A DNA stretch of 64,000 nt, taken from positions 394,741 through 458,740 of the forward strand of contig NZ_JBHUIZ010000006.1 in the NCBI RefSeq assembly GCF_042683165.1. The letters run 5' to 3'. Origin of the DNA: Tigheibacillus halophilus (lineage in GTDB: Bacteria > Bacillota > Bacilli > Bacillales > Amphibacillaceae). The translations under genes and the position numbers were made by a program. How positions within the stretch are numbered: position 1 is the first letter of the stretch; each line of letters begins with the position of its first letter. The notes beneath the pieces were generated by a model that did no database searches, was not told the origin of the DNA, and saw only the letters and a program-made list of their open reading frames with translations. Shown piece by piece: positions 1-8,903 of this stretch.

Positions 1-546
1 CCCCTCTGCAATAACGGGAGCTTTGACAGATTGGATGATTTCTTTAAGAAAATGGAAATCATTATCGTACAGCTTTTGTCCCTTTGTATCGGCAGTATAG
101 CCATGTAATGTGGTGCCAACATAATCAAATCCCAATTTGTCAGCTTCGATTGCATCTTCCAGGGTGGAGCAGTCTGCCATCAATTCGACGTTTGGTGCTT
201 TTTCTCTTACATACGCTACGAGCTCTGCCAGTGATTTTTCCGGACGCTCGTATTTCGTTGCGTCCATGGCAATTACTTCGCAGCCGCTTTCGATCAATTC
301 ATCCATCTCTCTGGTTGTTGCAGTAATGTATACTTCTGAGCCAGCGTAGTTTCGTTTGACAATACCGATAACAGGCAGGTCTACTTCTTTTTTGATGGCG
401 ATGATGTCTTCTTTCGAATTGGCACGTATTCCTTTGGCACCGCCTTGGAAGGCTGCTAACGCCATTTTGCTCATGATGAAGGATGAATGAAGCGGTTCAT
501 CCTCCAATGCCTGGCACGATACGATCAAATCATTTGGTAAATACAT
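1..546 (-). CDS. nanE: N-acetylmannosamine-6-phosphate 2-epimerase NanE (3' part outside window)
   Basis: The reverse strand reads an open frame from an ATG at 546 to the window edge, giving about 182 residues of a family usually near 230. It begins MYLPNDLIVSCQALEDEP and contains ALAAFQGGAKGIRA, VIGIVKRNY and VELMADCSTLEDA, typical of NanE TIM barrels. NanE converts ManNAc-6-P to GlcNAc-6-P in cytosolic sialic acid and ManNAc catabolism. A GAGGAGTGA ribosome binding site lies just upstream of the ATG. It follows the PTS gene on the same strand by about 100 bp, so the two probably form one operon. The C-terminus lies outside the window. Confidence 0.93.
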   Translation of the reverse strand, partial: MYLPNDLIVSCQALEDEPLHSSFIMSKMALAAFQGGAKGIRANSKEDIIAIKKEVDLPVIGIVKRNYAGSEVYITATTREMDELIESGCEVIAMDATKYERPEKSLAELVAYVREKAPNVELMADCSTLEDAIEADKLGFDYVGTTLHGYTADTKGQKLYDNDFHFLKEIIQSVKAPVIAEG

Positions 547-585
547 TGTGATCACTCCTCTTTTGGTTGGGGAAAGAACCCGGTT

Positions 586-623
586 GCGTTATCACTAAAT
601 CGCTATTTGTTTTAGTGTAACGC
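586..623 (-). other. Intercistronic inverted repeat between PTS gene and nanE
   Basis: GCGTTA(T)CACTAAA at 586-599 pairs with TTTAGTGTAACGC at 611-623, with one bulge. On the transcript strand no U-run follows, so it is more likely an mRNA-stabilising or processing hairpin than a terminator. Confidence 0.4.
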
Positions 624-643
624 GGGGTCTCCCCAGATCCGGA

Positions 644-2194
644 TTAATTTTCTAATTCCTCTTCTACTTCGTTTTTAATGATGGAAACTTGCGGGCCATA
701 AATGACTTGGACACCGCTTCCCCTTACGAGCACTCCTCTGCTCCCTGTTTGTTTCAGTACCTCCTGGTCAACTTTTTCGCCATCTTTGACGGTAACGCGT
801 AATCTGGTGGCGCAATTGTCAACATCAACCAGATTTTCTTTTCCGCCTAAAGCCTCGATAATCGTTGTTGCACGTCCGCCTTTGGAAGAAACCGCATTTT
901 TATTTCCTGATACGGAAGTCTCTGATTCATCTTCGCGACCAGGCGTTTTAAAGTTGAATTTCTTGATAAGGAAACTGAATACAAAGTAATACAGGAAGAA
1001 CCAGACAATGCCAATTGGAATGACATAAAGCCAGTTTGTTTTGCTCTCGCCTTGTAAAACACCAAACAGGATAAAATCAATGAATCCGCCTGAGAAAGTC
1101 TGTCCAATGGTGATATTGAAAATATCCGCCATCATGAATGCCAGGCCATCAAAAAATGCATGGATGACATAGAGCACTGGTGCGATGAACAGAAATGAAA
1201 ACTCCAACGGTTCGGTGATACCTGTTAAAAACGATGTCAGAGCGGCTGATAACATCAAACCGCCAACAACTTTTTTATTTTTAGGTTTGGCTGTTTTATA
1301 AATAGCCAGAGCGGCTCCAATCAGACCAAACATCATCGTGATGAATCTTCCCGACATGAAACGTGAAGTACCTTCAAAGAAATGCTTGACGTTTGGGTCA
1401 CCGAGCTGGGCAAAAAATATGTTCTGTGTACCCTGTACTAAATGTCCTCCGATTTCCAGAGACCCGCCAAGACCGGTTTGCCAGAAAGGAAGATAAAAAA
1501 TATGATGCAGACCGAATGGGCCAAGCAATCGTAAAATGAATCCGAAGAAAAAGGTTCCGATCACACCGGTAGCATTCACGATATTTCCAAGGTGTGAAAT
1601 AATATCCTGGAAGAACGGCCAAACGAAATACATGATGGTTCCCAGGATGATAGCTGAAAGTGCCGTAATGATCGGCACGAACCGGGATCCTCCAAAGAAG
1701 CCGAGATACTGAGGTAATTCAATTTTATTGAAACGATTGTGCAGTATTCCGGCCATAATTCCAACCAGAATACCACCAAACACACCCATTTCCAATGTTT
1801 GAATACCAAGAGCTGTTCCTTGGCCCACAGCTGAAAGATTATCTTTTGCCAGACTGCCGGAGATACTTAAAATGGCATTGACTGTGGCGTTCATGACCAG
1901 ATAGCCAACGAACGAAGCCAAAGCGGCAGTACCTTTATCGGACCTTGCCAAGCCAATCGCAATACCGACTGCGAAAATGGCAGGGAGATTTGCAAAGACG
2001 ATATTTCCCGCACTGCTCATTACCGTAAAAATGGCTTGAAGCCAGGCGTGGTCTAAAACAGGATAAGTGCTGATTGTATTTGGATTAGAAAGCGCGCCGC
2101 CAATCCCCAGTAAAAGACCGGCTGCAGGCAATATAGCAATTGGCAGCATGAATGACTTGCCAAATTGTTGCGCTTTTCCGAAAAGATTTTTCAT
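644..2194 (-). CDS. PTS sugar permease EIICB, glucose/N-acetylglucosamine family
   Basis: 516-aa membrane protein. Residues 1 to about 410 form an EIIC domain with many hydrophobic segments (LPIAILPAAGLLLGIGG start; GITEPLEFSFLF and GPFGLHHIFYLPFW loops). The C-terminal EIIB domain carries the phosphorylated cysteine in DNCATRLRV (about C461). No EIIA domain is present, so a separate EIIA must donate phosphate. The family imports and phosphorylates glucose, GlcNAc, maltose or similar sugars. Its position directly upstream of nanE, and divergent from an RpiR regulator, suggests ManNAc, GlcNAc or another amino sugar; this is inference. The promoter carries a cre-like site. Confidence 0.88.
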   Translation of the reverse strand: MKNLFGKAQQFGKSFMLPIAILPAAGLLLGIGGALSNPNTISTYPVLDHAWLQAIFTVMSSAGNIVFANLPAIFAVGIAIGLARSDKGTAALASFVGYLVMNATVNAILSISGSLAKDNLSAVGQGTALGIQTLEMGVFGGILVGIMAGILHNRFNKIELPQYLGFFGGSRFVPIITALSAIILGTIMYFVWPFFQDIISHLGNIVNATGVIGTFFFGFILRLLGPFGLHHIFYLPFWQTGLGGSLEIGGHLVQGTQNIFFAQLGDPNVKHFFEGTSRFMSGRFITMMFGLIGAALAIYKTAKPKNKKVVGGLMLSAALTSFLTGITEPLEFSFLFIAPVLYVIHAFFDGLAFMMADIFNITIGQTFSGGFIDFILFGVLQGESKTNWLYVIPIGIVWFFLYYFVFSFLIKKFNFKTPGREDESETSVSGNKNAVSSKGGRATTIIEALGGKENLVDVDNCATRLRVTVKDGEKVDQEVLKQTGSRGVLVRGSGVQVIYGPQVSIIKNEVEEELEN

Positions 2195-2210
2195 ATTTAC
2201 ACCTCTCTTT

Positions 2211-2258
2211 GAAAATTATTTTCATATAAATAGTATCAAACGCTTACAAGTTTGTCAA
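2211..2258 (-). promoter_or_regulatory. PTS-nanE promoter with cre site and palindromic operator
   Basis: On the minus strand, TTGACA (2253-2258) and TACTAT (2230-2235) are separated by 17 bp. The spacer holds TGTAAGCGTTTGAT (2235-2248), close to the CcpA cre consensus. The 13-bp palindrome GAAAATAATTTTC lies just downstream at 2211-2223, between the start site and the ATG, and fits an RpiR-type operator. Catabolite repression plus local repression is the inferred regulation. Confidence 0.7.
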
Positions 2259-2300
2259 TTATGGTATGATGTAGTGGAAAACGCGCAGAGGGGGCAAAAA

Positions 2301-3098
2301 ATGGACTTAGAGAATCGGATACAAAAATATAATTCTCTCCTGACAGAAAATGACCGAAAAATCATCGCTTATTTATTAGCTCATAAATCTACTACGATTC
2401 ATAAATCTATCACCGATTTATCGAAAGAAGTACATGTTTCACCGGCAGGTATTACCAGGTTTTGTAAAAAACTGCAGTTCGAAAACTTTCAGCAGATGAA
2501 ATATGCATTAGCCACGTCTGTCCCGAAAGAAAAGGAAAAGAAAGACATCTCGGATATCATTTTTTATTATTATGAAACCATTATCAAATCGACCAAACAG
2601 TTTATTACAAAGAAGCAAATATCCCGAATCATTGCCATCCTGTCACATGCAAATAATGTGATATTTTGCGGGATGGGAAACTCTGGCGTGATTGCGGAGG
2701 AATTCAATAGCAGGACAGAAAGGATGGGCATTAACTCGCAGTCGATAACCGATTCGCATGCGATGCTGATCAAAAGTACTTTGATGGACAGCCAAGACGT
2801 GCTTTTTTGTTTTTCATATACTGGACGGACACAGTCAGTGGTTGATTCGGCAAGGATTGCAAAAGATAATGGGGCAAAAGTGGTAGTGATCACCAATTAT
2901 GATGAAACAGAGCTTACAAGAATTGCTGATGAGGTAGTGTTGATCTCCAGTCATATTTATATGGATGATGAAAAGTTCATTAATACACAAATCGCCAGTC
3001 TATTTGTGCTTGATATACTCACATACACACTTCTGGAGAATGACAAATGGATGGAAAACAGGAAAAAAACGCTTGATTCTATCAATAGATATGGTTGA
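2301..3098 (+). CDS. RpiR/MurR family transcriptional regulator
   Basis: 265 aa from the ATG at 2301, preceded by GAGGGGG. The open frame extends further upstream, but that part overlaps the divergent PTS gene and its promoter. The N-terminal HTH_6 domain covers about residues 1-75 (LTENDRKIIAYLLAH, VSPAGITRFCKKLQF). A SIS sugar-phosphate-binding domain follows (VIFCGMGNSGVIAEEF, DVLFCFSYTGRTQSVVDSA, VVVITNYDETELTRIAD). RpiR proteins sense sugar phosphates; in Staphylococcus NanR of this family responds to ManNAc-6-P, which would suit the adjacent nanE. It probably controls the divergent PTS-nanE operon through the palindrome at 2211-2223. Confidence 0.9.
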   Translation: MDLENRIQKYNSLLTENDRKIIAYLLAHKSTTIHKSITDLSKEVHVSPAGITRFCKKLQFENFQQMKYALATSVPKEKEKKDISDIIFYYYETIIKSTKQFITKKQISRIIAILSHANNVIFCGMGNSGVIAEEFNSRTERMGINSQSITDSHAMLIKSTLMDSQDVLFCFSYTGRTQSVVDSARIAKDNGAKVVVITNYDETELTRIADEVVLISSHIYMDDEKFINTQIASLFVLDILTYTLLENDKWMENRKKTLDSINRYG

Positions 3099-3208
3099 AA
3101 CGAAGAAATTATGAAAGCAATTATATTGCTCGGATTCCTAGGGAGATAAAGGATTAGGTGGAATGGTGCTGAGTCATCAACTTTGATGAAATTAGAAAGC
3201 ATGGGGGT

Positions 3209-4042
3209 GTGAGAAGTACAAACATGATATCTTTCATTTTAAATCTTGATTTTCTTTATATTGCCTCATATAAATTTTCAACTCCCTGGAGTTATATAGA
3301 AAGAGATATTCCCTATTCGATGTTAAGATACATTACTAATGGAAAAGCTAGATTTAAGGTGGATGACAAAGCATTCAATATTGAGAAAGATGATATTATA
3401 TATTTTCCGGAAGGTAGTTCCATTGAGTGTTACGCTTTAGGTGGTACGCTTGAGTTTTTAAGTATTCGTTTCTTTAATTCCTCTGAAAAAATGGGTACAG
3501 GATTTTCAAATCAGCACTTACCGATATCTTTAAGGATTAAGGCTGTTGATGATAATATGAGAGAAGTATTTTTTGAAATTTTATCTGCTTTCAATTCTCA
3601 AGAAAAAGGGAAGAACTATATTGTTTTAGGGCAACTTTATTCTTTGATCGGTTTGCTGCTTAATCATTCCAAGAATGAAGAGGGGCGGAGACTAAGTGAT
3701 GGAGCGATTAATTTCAAACAGGATAATAGGATTATGCAGGTGATTCATTTTGTTAACTCGAATCCTGGAATGAATCCAAGTATAGAATTTTTAGCTAAAA
3801 TGGTTGATTTAAGTATATCGCAATTTCGATTATTATTTAAACAAAGTACAGGCAAATCACCTTCGACCTTTATTTATGAAAATAAAATGGAGATTGCATC
3901 CGAGGAACTAATTAAAACAAACAAGCGAATCTCAGATATTGCTTTAATGCTAGGGTACGAATCACCTAATTATTTCTCGCGTATTTTTAAAAAAACCTAT
4001 GGGCTTACACCAAAAGAATATAGAAACAAAATTAGAAAATAG
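3209..4042 (+). CDS. AraC family transcriptional regulator
   Basis: 277 aa from a GTG at 3209; an ATG at 3224 is an equally possible start, with GTGAGAAG in front of it. The N-terminal cupin-like sensing domain covers about residues 20-130 (DDIIYFPEGSSIECYA). The C-terminal double HTH covers about 175-277 (FLAKMVDLSISQFRLLFKQ; RISDIALMLGYESPNYFSRIFKK), the classic AraC signature. It lies just upstream of, and in line with, the ABC importer operon, so it is probably its local activator. A hairpin terminator separates it from that operon. AraC regulators also accompany the nan cluster of Ruminococcus gnavus, from memory of that locus. Confidence 0.92.
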   Translation: MRSTNMISFILNLDFLYIASYKFSTPWSYIERDIPYSMLRYITNGKARFKVDDKAFNIEKDDIIYFPEGSSIECYALGGTLEFLSIRFFNSSEKMGTGFSNQHLPISLRIKAVDDNMREVFFEILSAFNSQEKGKNYIVLGQLYSLIGLLLNHSKNEEGRRLSDGAINFKQDNRIMQVIHFVNSNPGMNPSIEFLAKMVDLSISQFRLLFKQSTGKSPSTFIYENKMEIASEELIKTNKRISDIALMLGYESPNYFSRIFKKTYGLTPKEYRNKIRK

Positions 4043-4069
4043 CACAAATCGGCGGTTTGTGCTATTTTT
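4037..4069 (+). terminator. Intrinsic terminator after araC-type gene
   Basis: AAATAGCACAAA (4037-4048) pairs perfectly with TTTGTGCTATTT (4056-4067), followed by T residues. The stem starts inside the last codons of the regulator gene. Confidence 0.8.
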
Positions 4070-4122
4070 CGTTGGTTTATATTATATAAATCAAAACGTA
4101 TGTAATTTATAATTGAAATCAT

Positions 4123-4136
4123 TGAAAACGCTTTAT
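4123..4136 (+). promoter_or_regulatory. cre-like site upstream of sugar ABC operon
   Basis: TGAAAACGCTTTAT matches the CcpA cre consensus except at the last positions. It lies 17 bp before the ATG of the binding-protein gene, a position where CcpA would block transcription. Confidence 0.55.
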
Positions 4137-4152
4137 ATAGGGAGGGTTACGT

Positions 4153-5484
4153 ATGAAATGTAAGATTTTTATATCTATTGTTTTGTTTTCTATACTTATA
4201 AGCGGATGCAGCAATGAAAAAGACTCAGGAAATGAAGGGATAAATAGCCAAGGAGAACTGGAGGGCGAAATTACCTTTTGGCACTCCTTTACGCAAGGAC
4301 CCAGGAAGCAATATATTGAGGATGTTGCAAAAGAATTCGTAACAGAGAATCCAAAAGTCAAAATAAATATCGAAACTTTTGCATGGCCGGAATTTTATAC
4401 AAAGTGGACCACTGGACTTCAGGCGGGGCAAGTTCCTGATGCAAGTACAGCTCTTCCTAACCACGTAGTAGAAATGCTTGATGCACATGCCTTAGCTCCC
4501 GTAGATGATGTAATTGATGATATCGGCAGAAATCGATTCTATGACGGCCCTCTAAGGGAAGGAGAACAGAACAAGAAACATTATTCAGTCCCGCTGTATT
4601 CCCATGCACAAGTAATGTGGTACAGAAAGGACTTATTGAAAAAAAACGGGCTTGATGTTCCGGCTACTTGGCAGGAACTAATGGAGGCTGCAGACAAAAT
4701 AAATAATCCGCCCTCTGTCTATGGTCTTTCCGTTCCGATGGGACAAGGTGACATGATGGCTACACGATTTTTAAATTTTTATGTGCGAAGCGGTGGGGGT
4801 ACCTTGCTAAAAGATGGAAAAGTTGATCTGACAAGTGATTTAGCACAAGAGGGTATTAAATATTGGATTGATATGTACAAGAAAACTTCTCCACAGGGAT
4901 CAATTAATTTTAAAGTGCTGGATCAGGCGACTCTTTTCTATCAGGGGAAAACAGCTTTTGATTTTAACAGCGGATTCCAAATAGATGGGGTGGCAACAAA
5001 CTCACCAAATCTTGTGGACGATATTGCAGCTGCTCCAATCCCCAAAATCAATGAAAATGATCCAGATCGTGGTATCGAAACGTCGAACATCCCCATTGTT
5101 ATCTGGAAACATAGCAATAAGAAAGCAATAGCAAAAGCGTTCATTGAAAAATTGTATAGCGAGGAAGATTACATTAAGTTTCTCCACGCTGTTCCAGGCG
5201 GTATGCTGCCTGCCTTGAAAGACGTGGCTAAGAATCCGAAATATCTGGAAAACCCAATCATTCAACAATTTAAATCTTCCATAGATACCATCCAAAAGTC
5301 TGTTAATAACGGTACTGCTATTGGAATGGAAAATGGACCAAATATAGAATCTGGTATACTCACCAGCCAAAGCATTATAGAAAAAATGTTTCAAGATATT
5401 GTCTTAAAAGATGAAAGTGTCAAGGAAGCTTCAGAGAAGGCGGAAAAGGAATTGAATCGTTTATTTGAAATATCTACGAAGTAG
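4153..5484 (+). CDS. Sugar ABC transporter substrate-binding lipoprotein
   Basis: 443 aa. The start is fixed by GGAGG 7 bp upstream and a lipoprotein signal peptide with lipobox ISGC (lipidated C19). The mature part is an SBP_bac_1 fold (GEITFWHSFTQGPRKQYIEDVAKEF; later AFDFNSGFQID). It is membrane-anchored outside the cell and delivers a carbohydrate to the two permeases that follow. No ATPase gene is nearby, so a shared MsmX-type ATPase is presumed. With an oxidoreductase, a YhcH protein, nanK and nanA nearby, a sialic acid derivative is the likely ligand, possibly 2,7-anhydro-Neu5Ac; the sequence alone does not prove this. Confidence 0.88.
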   Translation: MKCKIFISIVLFSILISGCSNEKDSGNEGINSQGELEGEITFWHSFTQGPRKQYIEDVAKEFVTENPKVKINIETFAWPEFYTKWTTGLQAGQVPDASTALPNHVVEMLDAHALAPVDDVIDDIGRNRFYDGPLREGEQNKKHYSVPLYSHAQVMWYRKDLLKKNGLDVPATWQELMEAADKINNPPSVYGLSVPMGQGDMMATRFLNFYVRSGGGTLLKDGKVDLTSDLAQEGIKYWIDMYKKTSPQGSINFKVLDQATLFYQGKTAFDFNSGFQIDGVATNSPNLVDDIAAAPIPKINENDPDRGIETSNIPIVIWKHSNKKAIAKAFIEKLYSEEDYIKFLHAVPGGMLPALKDVAKNPKYLENPIIQQFKSSIDTIQKSVNNGTAIGMENGPNIESGILTSQSIIEKMFQDIVLKDESVKEASEKAEKELNRLFEISTK

Positions 5485-5495
5485 GGGGGAAATAA

Positions 5496-6395
5496 GTGAA
5501 AAACGCTGCAGGTAGTATTAAAAAAATGGATAAAGCTGGACTGGCCTTCATATTACCGGCTGTAGTTATTGTGGTACTACTCTTGTTGTATCCAATTATT
5601 TCGAGCATATTCTATAGTTTTACATCCAAAAATCTGATTAAAAGTGATTATCGTTTCATAGGATTGGATAATTTTATCTTCGTTTTAACGAGTCCTGCTT
5701 TTTATAAGGCATTCATAAACTCCGTCATTTGGACAACTACTTCTATCGCAGGGCAATTGGTTTTCGGATTCCTTGGCGCGTTAGCACTGAACAAAATACC
5801 GAGATTCTCAGGATTTTTCAGAGTACTACTAATTATACCATGGGCATTTCCTGCCATAGTAATCGCATTTTCATGGAAGTGGGTTTTCAACGATGTGTAC
5901 GGATTTCTCCCTAATTTACTCACACAAATCGGGATTACACAGACAAATATAAATTTCCTGGCTGATGCTCATTTTGTTTTTTTAGCAGTAGTGTTTATCA
6001 ACATTTGGTTTGGAACGCCGCTTTTTATGGTCAACATTCTTTCCGCTTTGAAAACAATACCTAAGGAACAGTACGAAGCAGCCCTAATGGATGGAGCAAG
6101 TCCGTGGCAATCATTCTTAAACATTACGTTGAGGCATATTCGGGGTGTTATAGGCTTACTGGTTGTCTTAAGAACAATTTGGGTATTCAATAACTTTGAT
6201 TTATTATTTTTGATCACTGGCGGCGGGCCATCAGATCTTACTACAACACTGCCAATATACGCATATCATGCAGGTTGGGGATTAAAGCAACTAGGTGTCG
6301 CTTCTGCCATCACTATTCTATTATTGTTTTTCTTACTTGTCGTTTGTTTCGCCTACTTTAAATTACTGAATCGATGGGAAAGGGAGGATAGATAA
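5496..6395 (+). CDS. Sugar ABC transporter permease (MalF/UgpA type)
   Basis: 299 aa from GTG at 5496, with GGGGGG six bases upstream. About six transmembrane segments (AFILPAVVIVVLLLLYPII; LLIIPWAFPAIVIAF) and the EAA loop EQYEAALMDGASPWQSF that contacts the ATPase. It starts 11 bp after the binding-protein gene and its stop overlaps the next start by one base (TAATG), so all are translated from one message. It forms a heterodimeric channel with the next gene product. Confidence 0.92.
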   Translation: MKNAAGSIKKMDKAGLAFILPAVVIVVLLLLYPIISSIFYSFTSKNLIKSDYRFIGLDNFIFVLTSPAFYKAFINSVIWTTTSIAGQLVFGFLGALALNKIPRFSGFFRVLLIIPWAFPAIVIAFSWKWVFNDVYGFLPNLLTQIGITQTNINFLADAHFVFLAVVFINIWFGTPLFMVNILSALKTIPKEQYEAALMDGASPWQSFLNITLRHIRGVIGLLVVLRTIWVFNNFDLLFLITGGGPSDLTTTLPIYAYHAGWGLKQLGVASAITILLLFFLLVVCFAYFKLLNRWEREDR

Positions 6396-7222
6396 TGAAC
6401 AAGCGCAGACTTTCCATGATTGGTATATATGTATTTCTGATAGTAATGTCAATAATTGCGATTTTCCCGCTTGTTTGGATTATACTATCGTCTTTTAAAT
6501 CCCCGGGAGAAATGGCCGATAGTCCGCTATCGTTTTTTCCAAAGGAGTTTACATTTGATTACTACTATCAAGTATTGCATGGTTTAAGTTTTGGAACAAA
6601 TATCAGGAACAGTATTATCGTGTCTTGCTTTGCAACCGTTATTACAATCATAGTCTCCTCTTTGGGGGCTTATGGTGTGGTAAGATTTTTCCCTAATGCA
6701 GGAAGAAAGATGACAAAGCTGTTAATTACAACGTATATGTTCCCGCCTATTTTATTGGCTATTCCGTATACAATCATCATCGTTAAAGTGGGGATGATCA
6801 ATACATGGACAGGCCTTATAATCACCTATTTATCTTTTTCCATTCCGTATGCCATTTGGATGTTAATTGGTTTTTTCAACACTGTACCATTGGAAATTGA
6901 AGAGGCTGCAAAGGTTGACGGGGCGGGGAAATTACGTGTATTTCTGCAAGTGGTCCTGCCTGTTGTGACACCAGGAATTGTCGCAACAGCCATCTATACG
7001 TTTATCAATACATGGAATGAGTTTCTTTTTGCATTGTTACTAATAAACTCATCCGAGAAAATGCCGATATCAGTTGCTTTATACTCTTTAACCGGGTCAG
7101 AAGTTCTGGATTGGGGACAGATGATGGCTGCTTCCGTAATTGTCGTATTGCCGTCTATTATTGTTTTTATGTTTATACAGAAAAAGATATCTGGAGGTTT
7201 GTCGGATGGGTCAGTTAAATAA
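6395..7222 (+). CDS. Sugar ABC transporter permease (MalG/UgpE type)
   Basis: 275 aa. Hydrophobic start (GIYVFLIVMSIIAIFPLVWIIL), six predicted membrane segments and the EAA motif EIEEAAKVDGAGKLRVF, followed by the NTWNEFLFALLL segment typical of MalG-type permeases. Overlaps the preceding permease by one base. Second half of the channel for the importer encoded from 4153. Confidence 0.92.
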   Translation: MNKRRLSMIGIYVFLIVMSIIAIFPLVWIILSSFKSPGEMADSPLSFFPKEFTFDYYYQVLHGLSFGTNIRNSIIVSCFATVITIIVSSLGAYGVVRFFPNAGRKMTKLLITTYMFPPILLAIPYTIIIVKVGMINTWTGLIITYLSFSIPYAIWMLIGFFNTVPLEIEEAAKVDGAGKLRVFLQVVLPVVTPGIVATAIYTFINTWNEFLFALLLINSSEKMPISVALYSLTGSEVLDWGQMMAASVIVVLPSIIVFMFIQKKISGGLSDGSVK

Positions 7223-7252
7223 ATTCAAAAATCATAAAAAGGGAGAATTGAA

Positions 7253-8389
7253 ATGAGAAATATAAACTACGGTGTTATTGGTGCAGGGTATTTTGGATCA
7301 GAATTAGGAAGAGTGTTAAGTAAAGTAGAGGGTGCAACAATCAAAAGCGTATACGATCCGGAAAGAAAAAATGCATTGAAATTGTCCGCAGAATTGAATT
7401 GTGCAGTAGATCATTCCATCGATTCGTTGTGCGATCGCGCAGATATTGATGCGGTGATAGTAGCCTCACCAAATGGGTATCATAAAGAACCTGTTATCAA
7501 AAGTGCTAAAAATAAAAAGCATATTTTTTGTGAGAAGCCAATTGCTTTGAGTTATAAGGATTGTAAGGAAATGATTGATTCAGCAAGAGAAAATGGTGTT
7601 ATTTTTATGGCTGGACATGTGATGAACTTCATGAATGGCGTCAGGAAGGCAAAGGAACTGATAAATGATGGGGTGATTGGTGATGTCCTATTTTGCCATG
7701 CGCAAAGAAATGGCTGGGAAGAACCGCAACAGGATGTGAGTTGGAAAAAGATGAGAGACATTTCTGGCGGGCATCTTTACCATCATATCCATGAATTAGA
7801 TTTCATCCAATTTATTATGGGGCCGGCAAAACAAGCTACCATGGTAGGAGGTAATGTTGCTCACCAAGGTGAAAGCTTTGGTGATGAAGATGATATGTTA
7901 TTTATTACTTTGGAATTTGAAGGAAATCGATTTGCAACGCTACAGTATGGCTCGGCGTTCAGATGGGCTGATCATTTTGTTAAAATTCAAGGTGAAAAGG
8001 GCGCTATTCTCATTGACATGCAAGATGTGAAAGTTGTACTGAAGACTTCAAATCACACGGAGACCTTTTTGCTGCATCGCACGAAAGAGGAAGATGACGA
8101 TAGAACGAATATCTATCTCGGCAGTGAGACGGATGGAGCCATTATGTATGGAAATCCTCACAAGAAGCCACCATTATGGTTACAAGGTATTATCGAAATG
8201 GAAATGAATTATTTTCATAGCATTCTGCAAGGTGGGGAAGCGGAGGAAGAATTCAAGCCTCTTCTTGATGGAACAGCCGCAATGGCATCCATCGCTACCG
8301 CGGATGCACTGACTAGATCTATTCATGAAGATAGAAAAGTATATGTAAAAGAAGTTTTGAGTGATAAAGATGATATACGATCGCATTGA
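7253..8389 (+). CDS. Gfo/Idh/MocA oxidoreductase, candidate 2,7-anhydro-Neu5Ac (NanY/NanOx-like) enzyme
   Basis: 378 aa with AAGGGAGA before the ATG. An N-terminal NAD-binding Rossmann fold (YGVIGAGYFGSELGRVL) is followed by the family lysine motif CEKPIA (K95) and a histidine-rich catalytic stretch SGGHLYHHIHELDF (about 171-183). Gfo/Idh enzymes oxidise or epimerise sugars. In Ruminococcus gnavus and E. coli, relatives (NanOx/NanY) convert 2,7-anhydro-Neu5Ac to Neu5Ac by a redox cycle and sit beside the same kind of ABC importer and YhcH gene. This context supports that function here, but other sugar oxidoreductase roles are possible. The gene overlaps the next one. Confidence 0.8.
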   Translation: MRNINYGVIGAGYFGSELGRVLSKVEGATIKSVYDPERKNALKLSAELNCAVDHSIDSLCDRADIDAVIVASPNGYHKEPVIKSAKNKKHIFCEKPIALSYKDCKEMIDSARENGVIFMAGHVMNFMNGVRKAKELINDGVIGDVLFCHAQRNGWEEPQQDVSWKKMRDISGGHLYHHIHELDFIQFIMGPAKQATMVGGNVAHQGESFGDEDDMLFITLEFEGNRFATLQYGSAFRWADHFVKIQGEKGAILIDMQDVKVVLKTSNHTETFLLHRTKEEDDDRTNIYLGSETDGAIMYGNPHKKPPLWLQGIIEMEMNYFHSILQGGEAEEEFKPLLDGTAAMASIATADALTRSIHEDRKVYVKEVLSDKDDIRSH

Positions 8390-8807
8390 TAATATATTTT
8401 TATATAAGGATGTTATTCCCGCTGAAATAATAGCTGATATTCATGACCAGCTGTTTGAACCTCAAACATTAGAAGGTTATCAAAAGAATCATATTACCTT
8501 CCGGCTTGCATCAGACAAAGATTTTGAAATGCACCGTAAGCATATCGACTTGCATGTCATGATACAAGGGGTAGAACAGTTTGCAATGACCTTCACAGAT
8601 CGATTAGAAGAATTAGGACCATTCCATCAAGAGAGGGATATCGGTTTTGGTAAAGGGAATAATAAAGACTATATAAACGGGCAGTTAAAGGAAGGGGAAT
8701 TTATATTATTTTTCCCACATGAGGGGCATAAAGTAGGATTCTCTGAGACAGGTGCAGGTGAAACAGCAGAAAAGATAGTATATAAAATCCCATGGGAAAA
8801 TAAATAA
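8370..8807 (+). CDS. YhcH/YjgK/YiaL family protein (DUF386)
   Basis: 145 aa from ATG 8370; a GTG at 8361 would add three residues. The gene overlaps the end of the oxidoreductase by about 20 bp, implying coupled translation. The conserved cupin-like core is seen in FEMHRKHIDLHVMIQG and in GEFILFFPHEGHKVGF near the C-terminus, which carry metal-binding histidines. The E. coli relative (NanQ) is a sialic acid anomerase or mutarotase. It is the last gene of the ABC operon and adds to the sialic acid interpretation. Confidence 0.88.
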   Translation: MIYDRIDNIFLYKDVIPAEIIADIHDQLFEPQTLEGYQKNHITFRLASDKDFEMHRKHIDLHVMIQGVEQFAMTFTDRLEELGPFHQERDIGFGKGNNKDYINGQLKEGEFILFFPHEGHKVGFSETGAGETAEKIVYKIPWENK

Positions 8808-8856
8808 AAATAGACAGTTCTCAGCATGAAATGCTTGCGTGAGGACTGTCTATTTT
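8807..8856. terminator. Bidirectional terminator between yhcH-type gene and nanK
   Basis: AAAATAGACAGTTCTCA (8807-8823) pairs with TGAGGACTGTCTATTTT (8840-8856) almost perfectly, with A-rich and T-rich flanks on the two sides. It serves the convergent genes. Confidence 0.8.
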
Positions 8857-8903
8857 ATTTCGCTTCTTAACAAATCCTCTGAATTTGTTTCAGGATTGCC
8901 TTC

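Noticed and set aside
2067..2300. Upstream extension of the RpiR frame
   Set aside because: It runs through the divergent promoter and the PTS gene start; the ATG at 2301 has a good ribosome site and begins the HTH domain.
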